Source: Flavobacterium sp. 90
Lineage (GTDB): Bacteria > Bacteroidota > Bacteroidia > Flavobacteriales > Flavobacteriaceae
Assembly (NCBI RefSeq): GCF_004339525.1
Contig: NZ_SMGE01000001.1
Coordinates: forward strand, 2,294,001 to 2,358,000
Direction of reading: 5' to 3'
Length of the DNA stretch: 64,000 bases
Shown here: in pieces, positions 39,678 to 47,380 of the stretch
Layout of the letters: each line of letters opens with the position of its first letter
How positions within the stretch are numbered: position 1 is the stretch's first letter
Program-made: the position numbers and the translations under genes
Notes under the pieces: generated by a model
Database searches by the model: none
What the model was told of the DNA's origin: nothing
What the model saw: the letters and a program-made list of their open reading frames with translations, nothing else

Positions 39678-42084
39678 TTTTATTATATTTTTACTTTTTT
39701 CACTAAATGCCATTTCCCAAACCCACATTTCCGGAGTTTTAGTGGGAGAATCCGGTGAGAAATTATCCTATGTTGAAGTTTACAATAAATCAAACGGAAA
39801 TAAAACTACCACCAACAAAGAAGGAAGTTTTGATATTGTATTGGCTATTCCAGGGATTTATACTTTCGTTTTTTACAAAGATGATTTCTCCGTTTTAGAA
39901 CAGGAAATTTCAGCTCCAAGTTCTGGTTTGGTAATTACTTTGAACAAGATTACCAATTTGTCTGAAGTTGTTGTTAAGAATGAAAGAGATAAAGTTTTTG
40001 CACTTAATAAACTAAAAGACATTGAAGAAACGGCAATTTATGCCGGTAAAAAAACAGAAGTTGTTAAGGTTGATAAACTTACGGCGAATAAAGCGGCAAA
40101 CAATCCGCGTCAGATTTATGCGCAAGTTGTGGGATTGACCATTAACGAAAGTTCAGATGGAGGTTTGCAATTGAGTATCGGTGGTCGTGGTCTGGATCCA
40201 AACCGAAGTGCCAATTTTAATACACGTCAAAACGGTTACGATATTAGCGCCGATGTTTTGGGTTATCCTGAAAGTTATTATGCAACGCCAACAGAAGCTT
40301 TGGACGAAATTCAGATTGTTCGTGGAGCGGCTTCTTTACAATATGGAACTCAGTTTGGAGGTTTGATTAATTTTAAAATCAAAAGTCCAAGTACAAAACC
40401 AATCGAACTTGTAGAACGCAATACCGTTGGTTCATATGGTTTGTACACCAATTTTACGAGTTTAAGCGGTACAAAAGGGAAGTTTAGTTATTATACGTTT
40501 TTCAATTATAAACGCGGAGATGGTTTTCGTCCGAATTCCGGATTTCATAGTACAAACTACTTTGCCAATTTGAATTATCAGTTTACTGAGAAAACATCCG
40601 TGCATTTTGATTATACGCGTTTTGATTATGTTGCACAACAAGCCGGTGGTTTAACGGATCAAATGTTTGAGCAGGATCCAACGCAAAGTAACAGAACCCG
40701 AAACTGGTTTGCTGTCGATTGGAATTTATTTGCATTGCGTTTCAAACACCATTTTGATAATGATGCCGATTTCTCTCTGCAATTATTTGGTTTGGATGCA
40801 AGTCGAAAAACAGTTGGATTCCGTCCAAATCGTGTTGAATTAGCAGATCCGGGTGGAGCGCGTGATTTAATTCTGGGTGATTTCGTCAATTGGGGAGCAG
40901 AAGCTCGTTACTTGAAAAAGTACAATATCAACGGAAATTCAAATGCTTTTCTGATTGGAGCTAAATATTATCAAGCGCAAAATACGGGAATTCAAGGTCC
41001 GGGAAGTTCAGGAAGTGATGCTAATTTTAATTTGGCTACAGCCGAATTTCCTCAATATGCTAATCAATCCGATTATAAATATCCAAATTTGAATTTTTCG
41101 GTTTTTGGAGAAAACATCTTTAAAGTATCTTCAAAATTCTCAATTACACCGGGATTTAGATATGAGAATATAAAAACGAAAGCGAACGGAAGTTATCGAA
41201 AAATTAATTTTGACGGCGCTGGAAATGTTATTTTAGATAAAACGGTTGTAGAAAATACTGTTAGAAACCGTGATTTCTTTTTGTTTGGAGTTGGTTTAAG
41301 TTACAAACCAAAGAACGGAATTGAGCTTTACGGAAACATTTCGCAAAACTATCGCTCCGTAACTTTTAGTGATCTTAGAACCGTTTATTCAAGTTATGCG
41401 ATTTCAGACGATATTACCGATGAAAAAGGTTTCACCTCAGATATTGGGATTAGAGGTCAGATAAACTATAAAATCAGGTTTGATTCGAGTGTTTATGCTT
41501 TATATTACAATGATAAAATTGGAGATTACTGGACGAAAAGTGCTGCCGGAGTTCCAACTATGTTAAGAGATAATATCGGAACCGCCATTACATACGGTTT
41601 CGAAACCATGATTGATTGGAGTTTAAGCAAAACATTCTTTGAGGCAAACACTAATTTAATCTGGAATGTGTTTTCGAATGTTGCAATCACAGACTCTGAT
41701 TATTTAAAATCTCAGGCTTTTGGTGTTAAAGGAAATAAAGTAGAATTTGTGCCGCTTTTTAATATCAAAACTGGAACAGGAGTTGGTTACAAAAATTTCA
41801 TGTCGAGTATTCAGCTTACTTATGTAACATCGCAATTTACCGATGCAACCAATCAGACAGAGAGTACAAACTCAATAAGTAGCGGAATCGCAGGAAAAAT
41901 TCCAACTTATTATGTTGCTGATTTTTCTTCTTCATACAAATGGAGAAATTGGAAGTTAGAAGCGGGAGTAACCAATTTTACAGATAACAAATATTTTACA
42001 AGACGTGCCACAGGTTATCCTGGTCCGGGAATTATTCCATCAGATACCAGAACGTTCTACACTACACTAGAATTTATATTTTAA
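39655..42084 (+). CDS. TonB-dependent receptor, FecA-like iron/siderophore type
   Basis: About 809 residues. The signal peptide (LKDFSFIIFLLFSLNAISQ) is reached from the ATG at 39655 or 39658, both inside the end of the HTTM gene; the frame is open further upstream but without a signal. A carboxypeptidase-regulatory-like domain (residues about 20-95) precedes the plug (about 130-245, with GGRGLDPNR and IQIVRGAASLQYGTQFGG) and a 22-strand barrel ending in TLEFIF with a terminal Phe. Plug motifs resemble FecA-class receptors, so a ferric chelate is the likely substrate. It closes the imelysin/HTTM operon and is followed by a strong terminator. Confidence 0.88.
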   Translation: MMKLKDFSFIIFLLFSLNAISQTHISGVLVGESGEKLSYVEVYNKSNGNKTTTNKEGSFDIVLAIPGIYTFVFYKDDFSVLEQEISAPSSGLVITLNKITNLSEVVVKNERDKVFALNKLKDIEETAIYAGKKTEVVKVDKLTANKAANNPRQIYAQVVGLTINESSDGGLQLSIGGRGLDPNRSANFNTRQNGYDISADVLGYPESYYATPTEALDEIQIVRGAASLQYGTQFGGLINFKIKSPSTKPIELVERNTVGSYGLYTNFTSLSGTKGKFSYYTFFNYKRGDGFRPNSGFHSTNYFANLNYQFTEKTSVHFDYTRFDYVAQQAGGLTDQMFEQDPTQSNRTRNWFAVDWNLFALRFKHHFDNDADFSLQLFGLDASRKTVGFRPNRVELADPGGARDLILGDFVNWGAEARYLKKYNINGNSNAFLIGAKYYQAQNTGIQGPGSSGSDANFNLATAEFPQYANQSDYKYPNLNFSVFGENIFKVSSKFSITPGFRYENIKTKANGSYRKINFDGAGNVILDKTVVENTVRNRDFFLFGVGLSYKPKNGIELYGNISQNYRSVTFSDLRTVYSSYAISDDITDEKGFTSDIGIRGQINYKIRFDSSVYALYYNDKIGDYWTKSAAGVPTMLRDNIGTAITYGFETMIDWSLSKTFFEANTNLIWNVFSNVAITDSDYLKSQAFGVKGNKVEFVPLFNIKTGTGVGYKNFMSSIQLTYVTSQFTDATNQTESTNSISSGIAGKIPTYYVADFSSSYKWRNWKLEAGVTNFTDNKYFTRRATGYPGPGIIPSDTRTFYTTLEFIF

Positions 42085-42109
42085 AAGTATAGAGAATTCT
42101 AATTTTTAC

Positions 42110-42151
42110 TTTAACGCCTTAATTCTGAAACTTCAGGATTAAGGCGTTAAA
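42110..42151 (+). terminator. Terminator of the TonB receptor operon
   Basis: Two 20-base arms (42110-42129 and 42132-42151, cores AACGCCTTAAT and ATTAAGGCGTT) pair with one mismatch around a 2-base loop, followed by an A/T-rich tail AATTTTT. The following stretch to 42490 is AT-rich with no gene or repeat recognised. Confidence 0.82.
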
Positions 42152-42498
42152 ATTTTTAAGGGAGATCTTAAATTTAGTGATTTCACACAGAGAAATAAAA
42201 AATGATTGAGGCGGAAAAGAAGCCTAACATAAACCATAATAAGCGAGACACTCTGTTGTCACGGATTATCTCCATTTTTTCAAATTGCGGCATTTTTTTG
42301 GATTTTAAAGTTTCCTAAAATTATCCTTTATATTGCGTTTTAAGTACCTGTAGAGGCTATTTTTATATCAAAATAAGTCAAGAGTTCTTTTGTGAAATTT
42401 TAAGAAACGTTCTTTTTACAGCAAGCATTTTTAGAGCATTCTATAATAATACCACTATTAAATTACATCTTTAAACATAAAATTTTACACATAAAAAA

Positions 42499-42630
42499 GG
42501 ACGGATAAAAATCCGTCCCTATAATATAATTGTAGCTTCAAGCTTTTCTGAGTAAAGTTCCGGAGGAACGATTTATTTTGTAGCAACGGATTTTAATCCG
42601 TTGAAGAATAATAATGGAATTTATTCCATT
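42499..42630 (+). repeat. Four-hairpin intergenic repeat element, copy A
   Basis: Four short palindromes follow one another: GGACGGAT-aaaa-ATCCGTCC (42499), GTTCC-gga-GGAAC (42558), AACGGAT-ttta-ATCCGTT (42585) and AATGGAAT-tt-ATTCCATT (42613). Positions 42553-42600 recur in inverted orientation at 58413-58460 with 44 of 48 bases identical. No coding potential was seen. It separates the TonB receptor operon from the convergent feo genes. Confidence 0.85.
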
Positions 42631-42687
42631 TAGTAAAAAGAGAAAAAACTTAGCCCCTTAGAATCTCAGAACCTTAGAACCTCAAAA

Positions 42688-42810
42688 CTACGAACACCCG
42701 CAATTTCCGTCGCCGCAATCTTTCTTCTTTTTAGACTTCCAGAAGAACTTTTTTATTAAAAATCCAACGGCAATAAATAATATAGCAAAGGCAATAATTT
42801 CTTGTACCAT
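42688..42810 (-). CDS. FeoB-associated Cys-rich membrane protein
   Basis: A 40-residue protein that is easy to miss because of its size. Residues 4-20 form one transmembrane helix (IIAFAILFIAVGFLIKK); then comes a Lys-rich stretch (KSKKKK) and a C-terminal tail DCGDGNCGCS with three Cys. This is the layout of the FeoB-associated Cys-rich membrane protein family. It starts 6 bp after the feoB stop codon and is surely in the feo operon. The Cys tail may bind ferrous iron at the FeoB pore on the cytoplasmic side; that function is proposed, not proven, for the family. Confidence 0.88.
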   Translation of the reverse strand: MVQEIIAFAILFIAVGFLIKKFFWKSKKKKDCGDGNCGCS

Positions 42811-42816
42811 GATTGT

Positions 42817-44916
42817 TTATTTTAAAAGTTGAAAGGTTATAAGCGCAACAAAATAGGCGAGTCCGCTCATAAGAACAAGTTGCATTGCCGGCCATTTCCA
42901 AGAGTTGGTTTCTTTTTTTGTAATCGCAAGTGTACTTGCACATTGCATTGCAAAAGCATAGAAAAGCAGTAATGAAATCCCAGACGCAAAATTAAAGATC
43001 TTTTTACCCGTTTGCGGATTTATTTCTTCTTGCATTTTGCTTTTTATAGTCGCTTCGTTATCACTGTTTCCAACGCTGTAAATTGTAGCAAGAGTTCCCA
43101 CAAAAACCTCACGTGCAGCAAAAGAACTTATAATTGCAATTCCAATTTTCCAGTCGTAACCTAATGGCGCAATCGCAGGTTCGATTACTCGGCCCATAAT
43201 TCCAATATAAGAGTTTTCCAGTTTTTGAGAAGCAACTTCATTTTCGAATTCTAATTCGGTTAGAGGTTTGTCTACAAAACGTTCTTTTACAATAGTTTCA
43301 GCTTCATTAAAGTTTTCTCCTGGACCAAAAGAAGCCAGGAACCATAAAATAACTGATATTGCCAAGATGATTTTACCGGCTCCAACAACAAACGCTTTCG
43401 TTTTTTCGACCACATTAATTCCAACATTCTTGAAAAGAGGCAGTTTATAACTTGGCATTTCAACAACGAAATACGTTTTGGCACTTATTTTTAGTATTTT
43501 ATTTAAGATATAAGCAGAAAGAATTGCAGTTCCAAAACCTAAAAGATACAACAACATCAAAGCCAATCCTTGCATATTTAATATTCCGAAAAGGCGTTCA
43601 TCCGGTATTACCAAAGAGATAATAATTGTATAAACGGGTAATCTTGCAGAACAAGTTGTAAACGGAGTAACTAAAATTGTGATTAAGCGTTCTTTCCAGT
43701 TTTCGATATTTCTTGTCGCCATAATTGCCGGAATTGCACAAGCCGTTCCTGAAATCAAAGGCACAACGCTTTTTCCGGAAAGACCAAACTTGCGCATGAT
43801 TTTATCCATCAAAAAGACAACACGACTCATATAACCGCTTTCTTCCAGAATAGAAATAAACAGAAACAAGAAGGCAATTTGCGGAATAAAAATTATAACT
43901 CCACCAATTCCCGGAATGATTCCTTGCGAAAGTAAATCTGTTAGAATTCCGGTTGGTAATTCCTGAGCAGTCCAACTACTTAAGGATGCAAAAGTACTGT
44001 CGATAAAATCCATCGGGATCGTTGACCAGCTAAAAATCGATTGGAAAATCAAAAATAAGATGGCTAAGAAAATTACATAACCCCAAACTTTGTGCGTCAA
44101 AACACGATCAAGCTTGGCTCTGATGTCTTTTGCCATTGTTTCATCAACTTGTAAACCTTGTTTTAGAACATCATTTATAAATTGATAACGTTTTATAGTT
44201 TCTTTTTGCTGTAAGCGTTTTAATTCAGAATGCGATTTGGTAAAAGTGCTTCTGATTTCATTTCGATCTAAATTCGAAAAATTCACATCTTGCGTAATAA
44301 CCAACCATAATTTGTATAATAATTGATTTGGAAAAGCATGTTGTAATTTCTCAAAATATTGAGCGTCAATAACCGAAGCATTCAGACATGGTTCATGCGG
44401 AATTGTTTTATAAGAGACAATTAGTTCTTTTAAATAATCAATTCCTAAACCTTTACGCGAGCTTACTAAAGCAATTTTGGTTTTTAGTTTTTCTTCCAAA
44501 AAAGGAATATCAAGCGTAATTCCTTTGCTTTCCATACGATCAGACATATTAATGACTAAAATCGTCGGAATTTCAAGGTCTTTTATCTGCGTGTAAATCA
44601 GTAGGTTTCGTTTCAGATTTTCAACATCTGTAACCACAACTGCCACATCAGGATATAATTTGTCGTTTTTATTTAGCAAAAGCTCGATTACAACACTTTC
44701 GTCCATAGAACTGGCATTCAAACTATAAGTTCCCGGTAGATCCAGAATATTAGCTTTGATGTTGTAAGGTAATTTACAGAAACCCATTTTTTTCTCAACA
44801 GTAATTCCGGGATAATTCCCCACTTGTTGATTTAATCCTGTAAGTTGATTAAAAACAGACGTTTTTCCAGTATTTGGATTCCCAATAAGGGCAACATTGA
44901 TATTTTGAATGCTCAT
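42817..44916 (-). CDS. feoB: Ferrous iron transport protein B
   Basis: A 699-residue inner-membrane ferrous iron transporter. The N-terminal G-domain has G1 GNPNTGKTS (residues 12-20), G3 DLPG at about 59 and G4 NMSD at about 124. After a helical spacer, about ten membrane segments follow with two Gate regions (IFIPQIAFLFLFISILEESGYMSR split by the pore Cys region GTACAIPAIMATR, and later TTCSARLPVY). Length and order match FeoB. Its ATG overlaps the feoA stop by one base (TAATG), so translation is coupled. The third operon gene is the Cys-rich small protein. Confidence 0.96.
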   Translation of the reverse strand: MSIQNINVALIGNPNTGKTSVFNQLTGLNQQVGNYPGITVEKKMGFCKLPYNIKANILDLPGTYSLNASSMDESVVIELLLNKNDKLYPDVAVVVTDVENLKRNLLIYTQIKDLEIPTILVINMSDRMESKGITLDIPFLEEKLKTKIALVSSRKGLGIDYLKELIVSYKTIPHEPCLNASVIDAQYFEKLQHAFPNQLLYKLWLVITQDVNFSNLDRNEIRSTFTKSHSELKRLQQKETIKRYQFINDVLKQGLQVDETMAKDIRAKLDRVLTHKVWGYVIFLAILFLIFQSIFSWSTIPMDFIDSTFASLSSWTAQELPTGILTDLLSQGIIPGIGGVIIFIPQIAFLFLFISILEESGYMSRVVFLMDKIMRKFGLSGKSVVPLISGTACAIPAIMATRNIENWKERLITILVTPFTTCSARLPVYTIIISLVIPDERLFGILNMQGLALMLLYLLGFGTAILSAYILNKILKISAKTYFVVEMPSYKLPLFKNVGINVVEKTKAFVVGAGKIILAISVILWFLASFGPGENFNEAETIVKERFVDKPLTELEFENEVASQKLENSYIGIMGRVIEPAIAPLGYDWKIGIAIISSFAAREVFVGTLATIYSVGNSDNEATIKSKMQEEINPQTGKKIFNFASGISLLLFYAFAMQCASTLAITKKETNSWKWPAMQLVLMSGLAYFVALITFQLLK

Positions 44917-45155
44917 TACAAATTGGTTTTGATAAGTTCAACTTCAATTTCACGAGCAGTTTCAACACGAATGGCGACATGCGAACCATTAATATCTAAA
45001 TATAGTGGATCTCCAAAAGGAGCAACTTGAAGTAATTGAACTAAATTACCCGGCAAACAACCCATCTCAAGTAGTTTTAAGGGAATCAAATCGATATCAA
45101 AATCTTTGATAATGGCTTTCTCGCCTTTTTTGAGGGTATGGATTGTATTTTGCAA
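44916..45155 (-). CDS. feoA: Ferrous iron transport protein A
   Basis: A 79-residue SH3-like cytoplasmic protein matching FeoA: LKKGEKAIIKDFD, LLEMGCLPGNLVQLLQVAPFGDPL and a final basic VAIRVETAREIEV. It is required for FeoB-dependent ferrous iron uptake. There is no ATG in the appropriate place; the only start that keeps the family N-terminus is the TTG at 45155, 26 bases after a well-formed promoter. It overlaps feoB by one base. Confidence 0.93.
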   Translation of the reverse strand: MQNTIHTLKKGEKAIIKDFDIDLIPLKLLEMGCLPGNLVQLLQVAPFGDPLYLDINGSHVAIRVETAREIEVELIKTNL

Positions 45156-45180
45156 GCTTATTTAGATTGAATTTAGATTG

Positions 45181-45209
45181 CAAAAATAGACAATTATTCT
45201 TTATTTCAA
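45181..45209 (-). promoter_or_regulatory. Promoter of the feo operon
   Basis: On the minus strand TTG (45209-45207) and TATTTTTG (45188-45181) are spaced by 18 bases, a good Bacteroidota promoter. The predicted transcription start lies about 20 bases before the TTG start of feoA. No operator was recognised. Confidence 0.68.
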
Positions 45210-45258
45210 GGCATTTAACACTTTTGTAAATGCTAAATCTTTCTAAAAATAAGGGATT

Positions 45259-45924
45259 TTACTCCTGACACAAGAAATTGATGTCTTCTATAAGACGTTT
45301 AATTTCTTCTTTATTCGTTCCGTCATAAAAACCACGAACGCGTCTTTTTTGATCTACTAATACAAAATTCTCCGTGTGAACCATATCATACAATTGATCT
45401 GGTCGACCTAATTTTACGGCTAAATAAGATTTTCTTGCCATCGTATAAATCTCTTTTTTGTCACCCGTAACCAAGTTCCATTTGCTGTCTACAACATGAT
45501 GTTTTATCGCGTAAGCTTTTAAAACCGGAATGCTGTCAACTTCAGGAAAAACAGTATGTGAAAGCAACATTACCTTCGGATTGTTTAAAATCTCTTTTTG
45601 AACTTCCTCCAGATTCGTTGACATTTTTGGGCAAATTGATCCGCACGTTGTAAAGAAAAAATCAGCTACATAAATCTTTCCTTCGTAGTTTTTCTGCGTA
45701 ATCGTATCGCCGTTTTGGTTTACAAACTTAAAATCGGCAATTGTATGGTATTTGCTTTTGTATTGAATTGTACTATCTACCAATTCAGGATTTACATCGG
45801 CAGGATTGTAAATTGGTAATGTTTTTTGTGGCTTTAAAGCCGAATAAAATAAGGAAATTGTTACAGCAGAAAATACAATTAAAACAATAAAGAATTTTCG
45901 GTATTTATATAGAAGGGATTTCAT
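45259..45924 (-). CDS. SCO1/SenC family copper chaperone-like protein
   Basis: A 221-residue protein with an N-terminal membrane anchor (about residues 10-28) and a thioredoxin fold facing the periplasm. The copper-binding motif C-x3-C is seen as TTCGSICPKM, and the conserved His lies in VHTENFVLVD near the end. SCO proteins deliver copper to, or keep reduced, the CuA site of cytochrome oxidase. The ATG at 45924 is preferred over the TTG at 45942 because a promoter box overlaps the longer version. No oxidase genes are in the window. Confidence 0.9.
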   Translation of the reverse strand: MKSLLYKYRKFFIVLIVFSAVTISLFYSALKPQKTLPIYNPADVNPELVDSTIQYKSKYHTIADFKFVNQNGDTITQKNYEGKIYVADFFFTTCGSICPKMSTNLEEVQKEILNNPKVMLLSHTVFPEVDSIPVLKAYAIKHHVVDSKWNLVTGDKKEIYTMARKSYLAVKLGRPDQLYDMVHTENFVLVDQKRRVRGFYDGTNKEEIKRLIEDINFLCQE

Positions 45925-45939
45925 AAATGCAATTTGGCG

Positions 45940-45947
45940 CAAAAATA
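45940..45947 (-). promoter_or_regulatory. Predicted -7 promoter element of the SCO gene
   Basis: The minus strand reads TATTTTTG, matching TAnnTTTG, 15 bases before the ATG at 45924. No suitable -33 TTG seen. Confidence 0.45.
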
Positions 45948-46022
45948 CGAAAAGAGGTTTTTAAAAAGCTAATTGTGTGTTGTTTTTAACAGAAGGTCCA
46001 GAAGACAGGATTGCGAAATGGT

Positions 46023-46245
46023 ACGCGGATGACACGGATTCGCTATCGCGAAGACACGGATTTATGCGGATTTCTTTATTGTATAACTTTAATAAATTGG
46101 CGATTTACTTTGTGGGTCTTCGACTTCGCTCAGACTGACAATAGGAGTTTAAAAAACTTTGCGTCTCTGCGACTTTGCGAGATTAAAAAATAAATCCGTA
46201 ATAAAAAATCCGCGTCTTCGCAAAGCGAATCCGTGTCATCCGCGT
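46023..46245. repeat. MITE-like element with ~41-bp inverted ends
   Basis: The gap 45943-46257 is filled by a 223-bp element. Its ends (46023-46063 and 46205-46245) are reverse complements over about 41 bases with one gap and about three mismatches; the outer 22 bases (ACGCGGATGACACGGATTCG and two more) are identical. Inside are two motif strings that occur widely in Bacteroidota genomes, TCTTCGACTTCGCTCAGACT and TTTGCGTCTCTGCGACTTTG. An open frame of 60 codons across it is not a gene. No transposase is present. Confidence 0.8.
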
Positions 46246-46257
46246 GCAATTCCGTAA

Positions 46258-47247
46258 CTACTTCAACTTAGATTTTCGAATAGATTTATTCACCAGATAC
46301 AATCCCATTAAAGTTACGGCAACGCCAATAATAATTGATTGTGTAAGCGGTTCTCCGAACATGAAAAACGCCAGAATAATTGCAACAATCGGATTCATGT
46401 AAGCATAAATACTACTGACTTCTGTGGGAAGATGTTGTAATGTATAAATAAAAGCAACAAAAGTCAGGATAGAACCAATGATTACCAAATAAGCAATTGC
46501 CCACCAAGATGTTAGTGGAATTTCGGATAATGAGATATTCATTCCTGCAGTTTCTGTTATTCCGAAAAGGATAAAACTTGAAACTAACATTTGTAATCCT
46601 AAACTAAAATACGGATTGAAACTTGCCGCTTTTTTCTTGGTATGCAAAATTCCAAAAGCCCATGTAATAGTGGAAGCGACAGAAAGAAAAATTCCAAATT
46701 GAAAATCTGGTCGCAGGAAATCACTAAGATGATCCGCAAAAATTATACAGATTCCGCCAAAGCAGATTAAAAGCCCTGTAACCGCCAATTTTGCAATACG
46801 TTCGCCTTTAAAAAAACAAATGATAACAATCCATATTGGGAAAATGGCACCAATTATAGCGCCCAATCCGCTGCTGATATATTTTACTCCCCAAGTACTT
46901 AAACCATTACTGCAACAGAAATTCAAGATTGCCAAAATCAGAATTGTGCTCCATTGTTTGCCTTTTGGCCAAGGTTCTTTTTTGATGATGAAATAACCAA
47001 CATACATTATTCCGCCCAAAAACTGACGAATTGTTGCCAATTGTAAAGCCGGCATATGTTTTACTCCTTCTTTTGAAGCCAACCAGGTTGTTCCCCAAAA
47101 AAAGCTAACCCAAAATAAAGCCAGAATCGGAAGTCCGATCGCTTCAACTTTTCCTGAAAAGGCAGTTTGTATCCTAGTTTTCACGGTGTTATTTTTTTTA
47201 ACAAATATTCTAAAAACAATTCCAATTAAAAAGGAAAACACGAACAT
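46258..47247 (-). CDS. EamA/DMT family transporter
   Basis: A 329-residue membrane protein with about ten hydrophobic helices in two EamA repeats (residues about 40-170 and 185-320), including WGTTWLASKEGVKHMPALQL and, in the second repeat, PIVAIILAFFMFGEPLT. The drug/metabolite transporter superfamily exports amino acids, nucleobases or other small molecules; the substrate cannot be told. The ATG at 47247 gives an extra hydrophobic N-terminus; a GTG at 47184 is a possible alternative start. It is divergent from the first M13 peptidase gene. Confidence 0.86.
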   Translation of the reverse strand: MFVFSFLIGIVFRIFVKKNNTVKTRIQTAFSGKVEAIGLPILALFWVSFFWGTTWLASKEGVKHMPALQLATIRQFLGGIMYVGYFIIKKEPWPKGKQWSTILILAILNFCCSNGLSTWGVKYISSGLGAIIGAIFPIWIVIICFFKGERIAKLAVTGLLICFGGICIIFADHLSDFLRPDFQFGIFLSVASTITWAFGILHTKKKAASFNPYFSLGLQMLVSSFILFGITETAGMNISLSEIPLTSWWAIAYLVIIGSILTFVAFIYTLQHLPTEVSSIYAYMNPIVAIILAFFMFGEPLTQSIIIGVAVTLMGLYLVNKSIRKSKLK

Positions 47248-47346
47248 ATATTCATGAAAATATTAGGTGGTTTCAATGATGTATTTTCATCAAAAATGCG
47301 AGAATATTATTGCGGAATTTTAACATATTTTTTAGAATATTAACAA

Positions 47347-47354
47347 TAAGTTTG
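47347..47354 (+). promoter_or_regulatory. Predicted -7 promoter element of the first M13 peptidase
   Basis: TAAGTTTG matches TAnnTTTG and lies 26 bases before the ATG. No -33 TTG at the usual distance. Confidence 0.5.
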
Positions 47355-47380
47355 TATGTACACAAAAAACACACTCGAAA

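Noticed and set aside
42688..42810. Small Cys-rich protein as a metallothionein or bacteriocin
   Set aside because: The transmembrane helix and its place directly after feoB fit the FeoB-associated family better.
46011..46193. 60-codon frame on the plus strand
   Set aside because: It lies across the inverted-repeat element and is made of its repeat strings; it has no start context or protein-like pattern.
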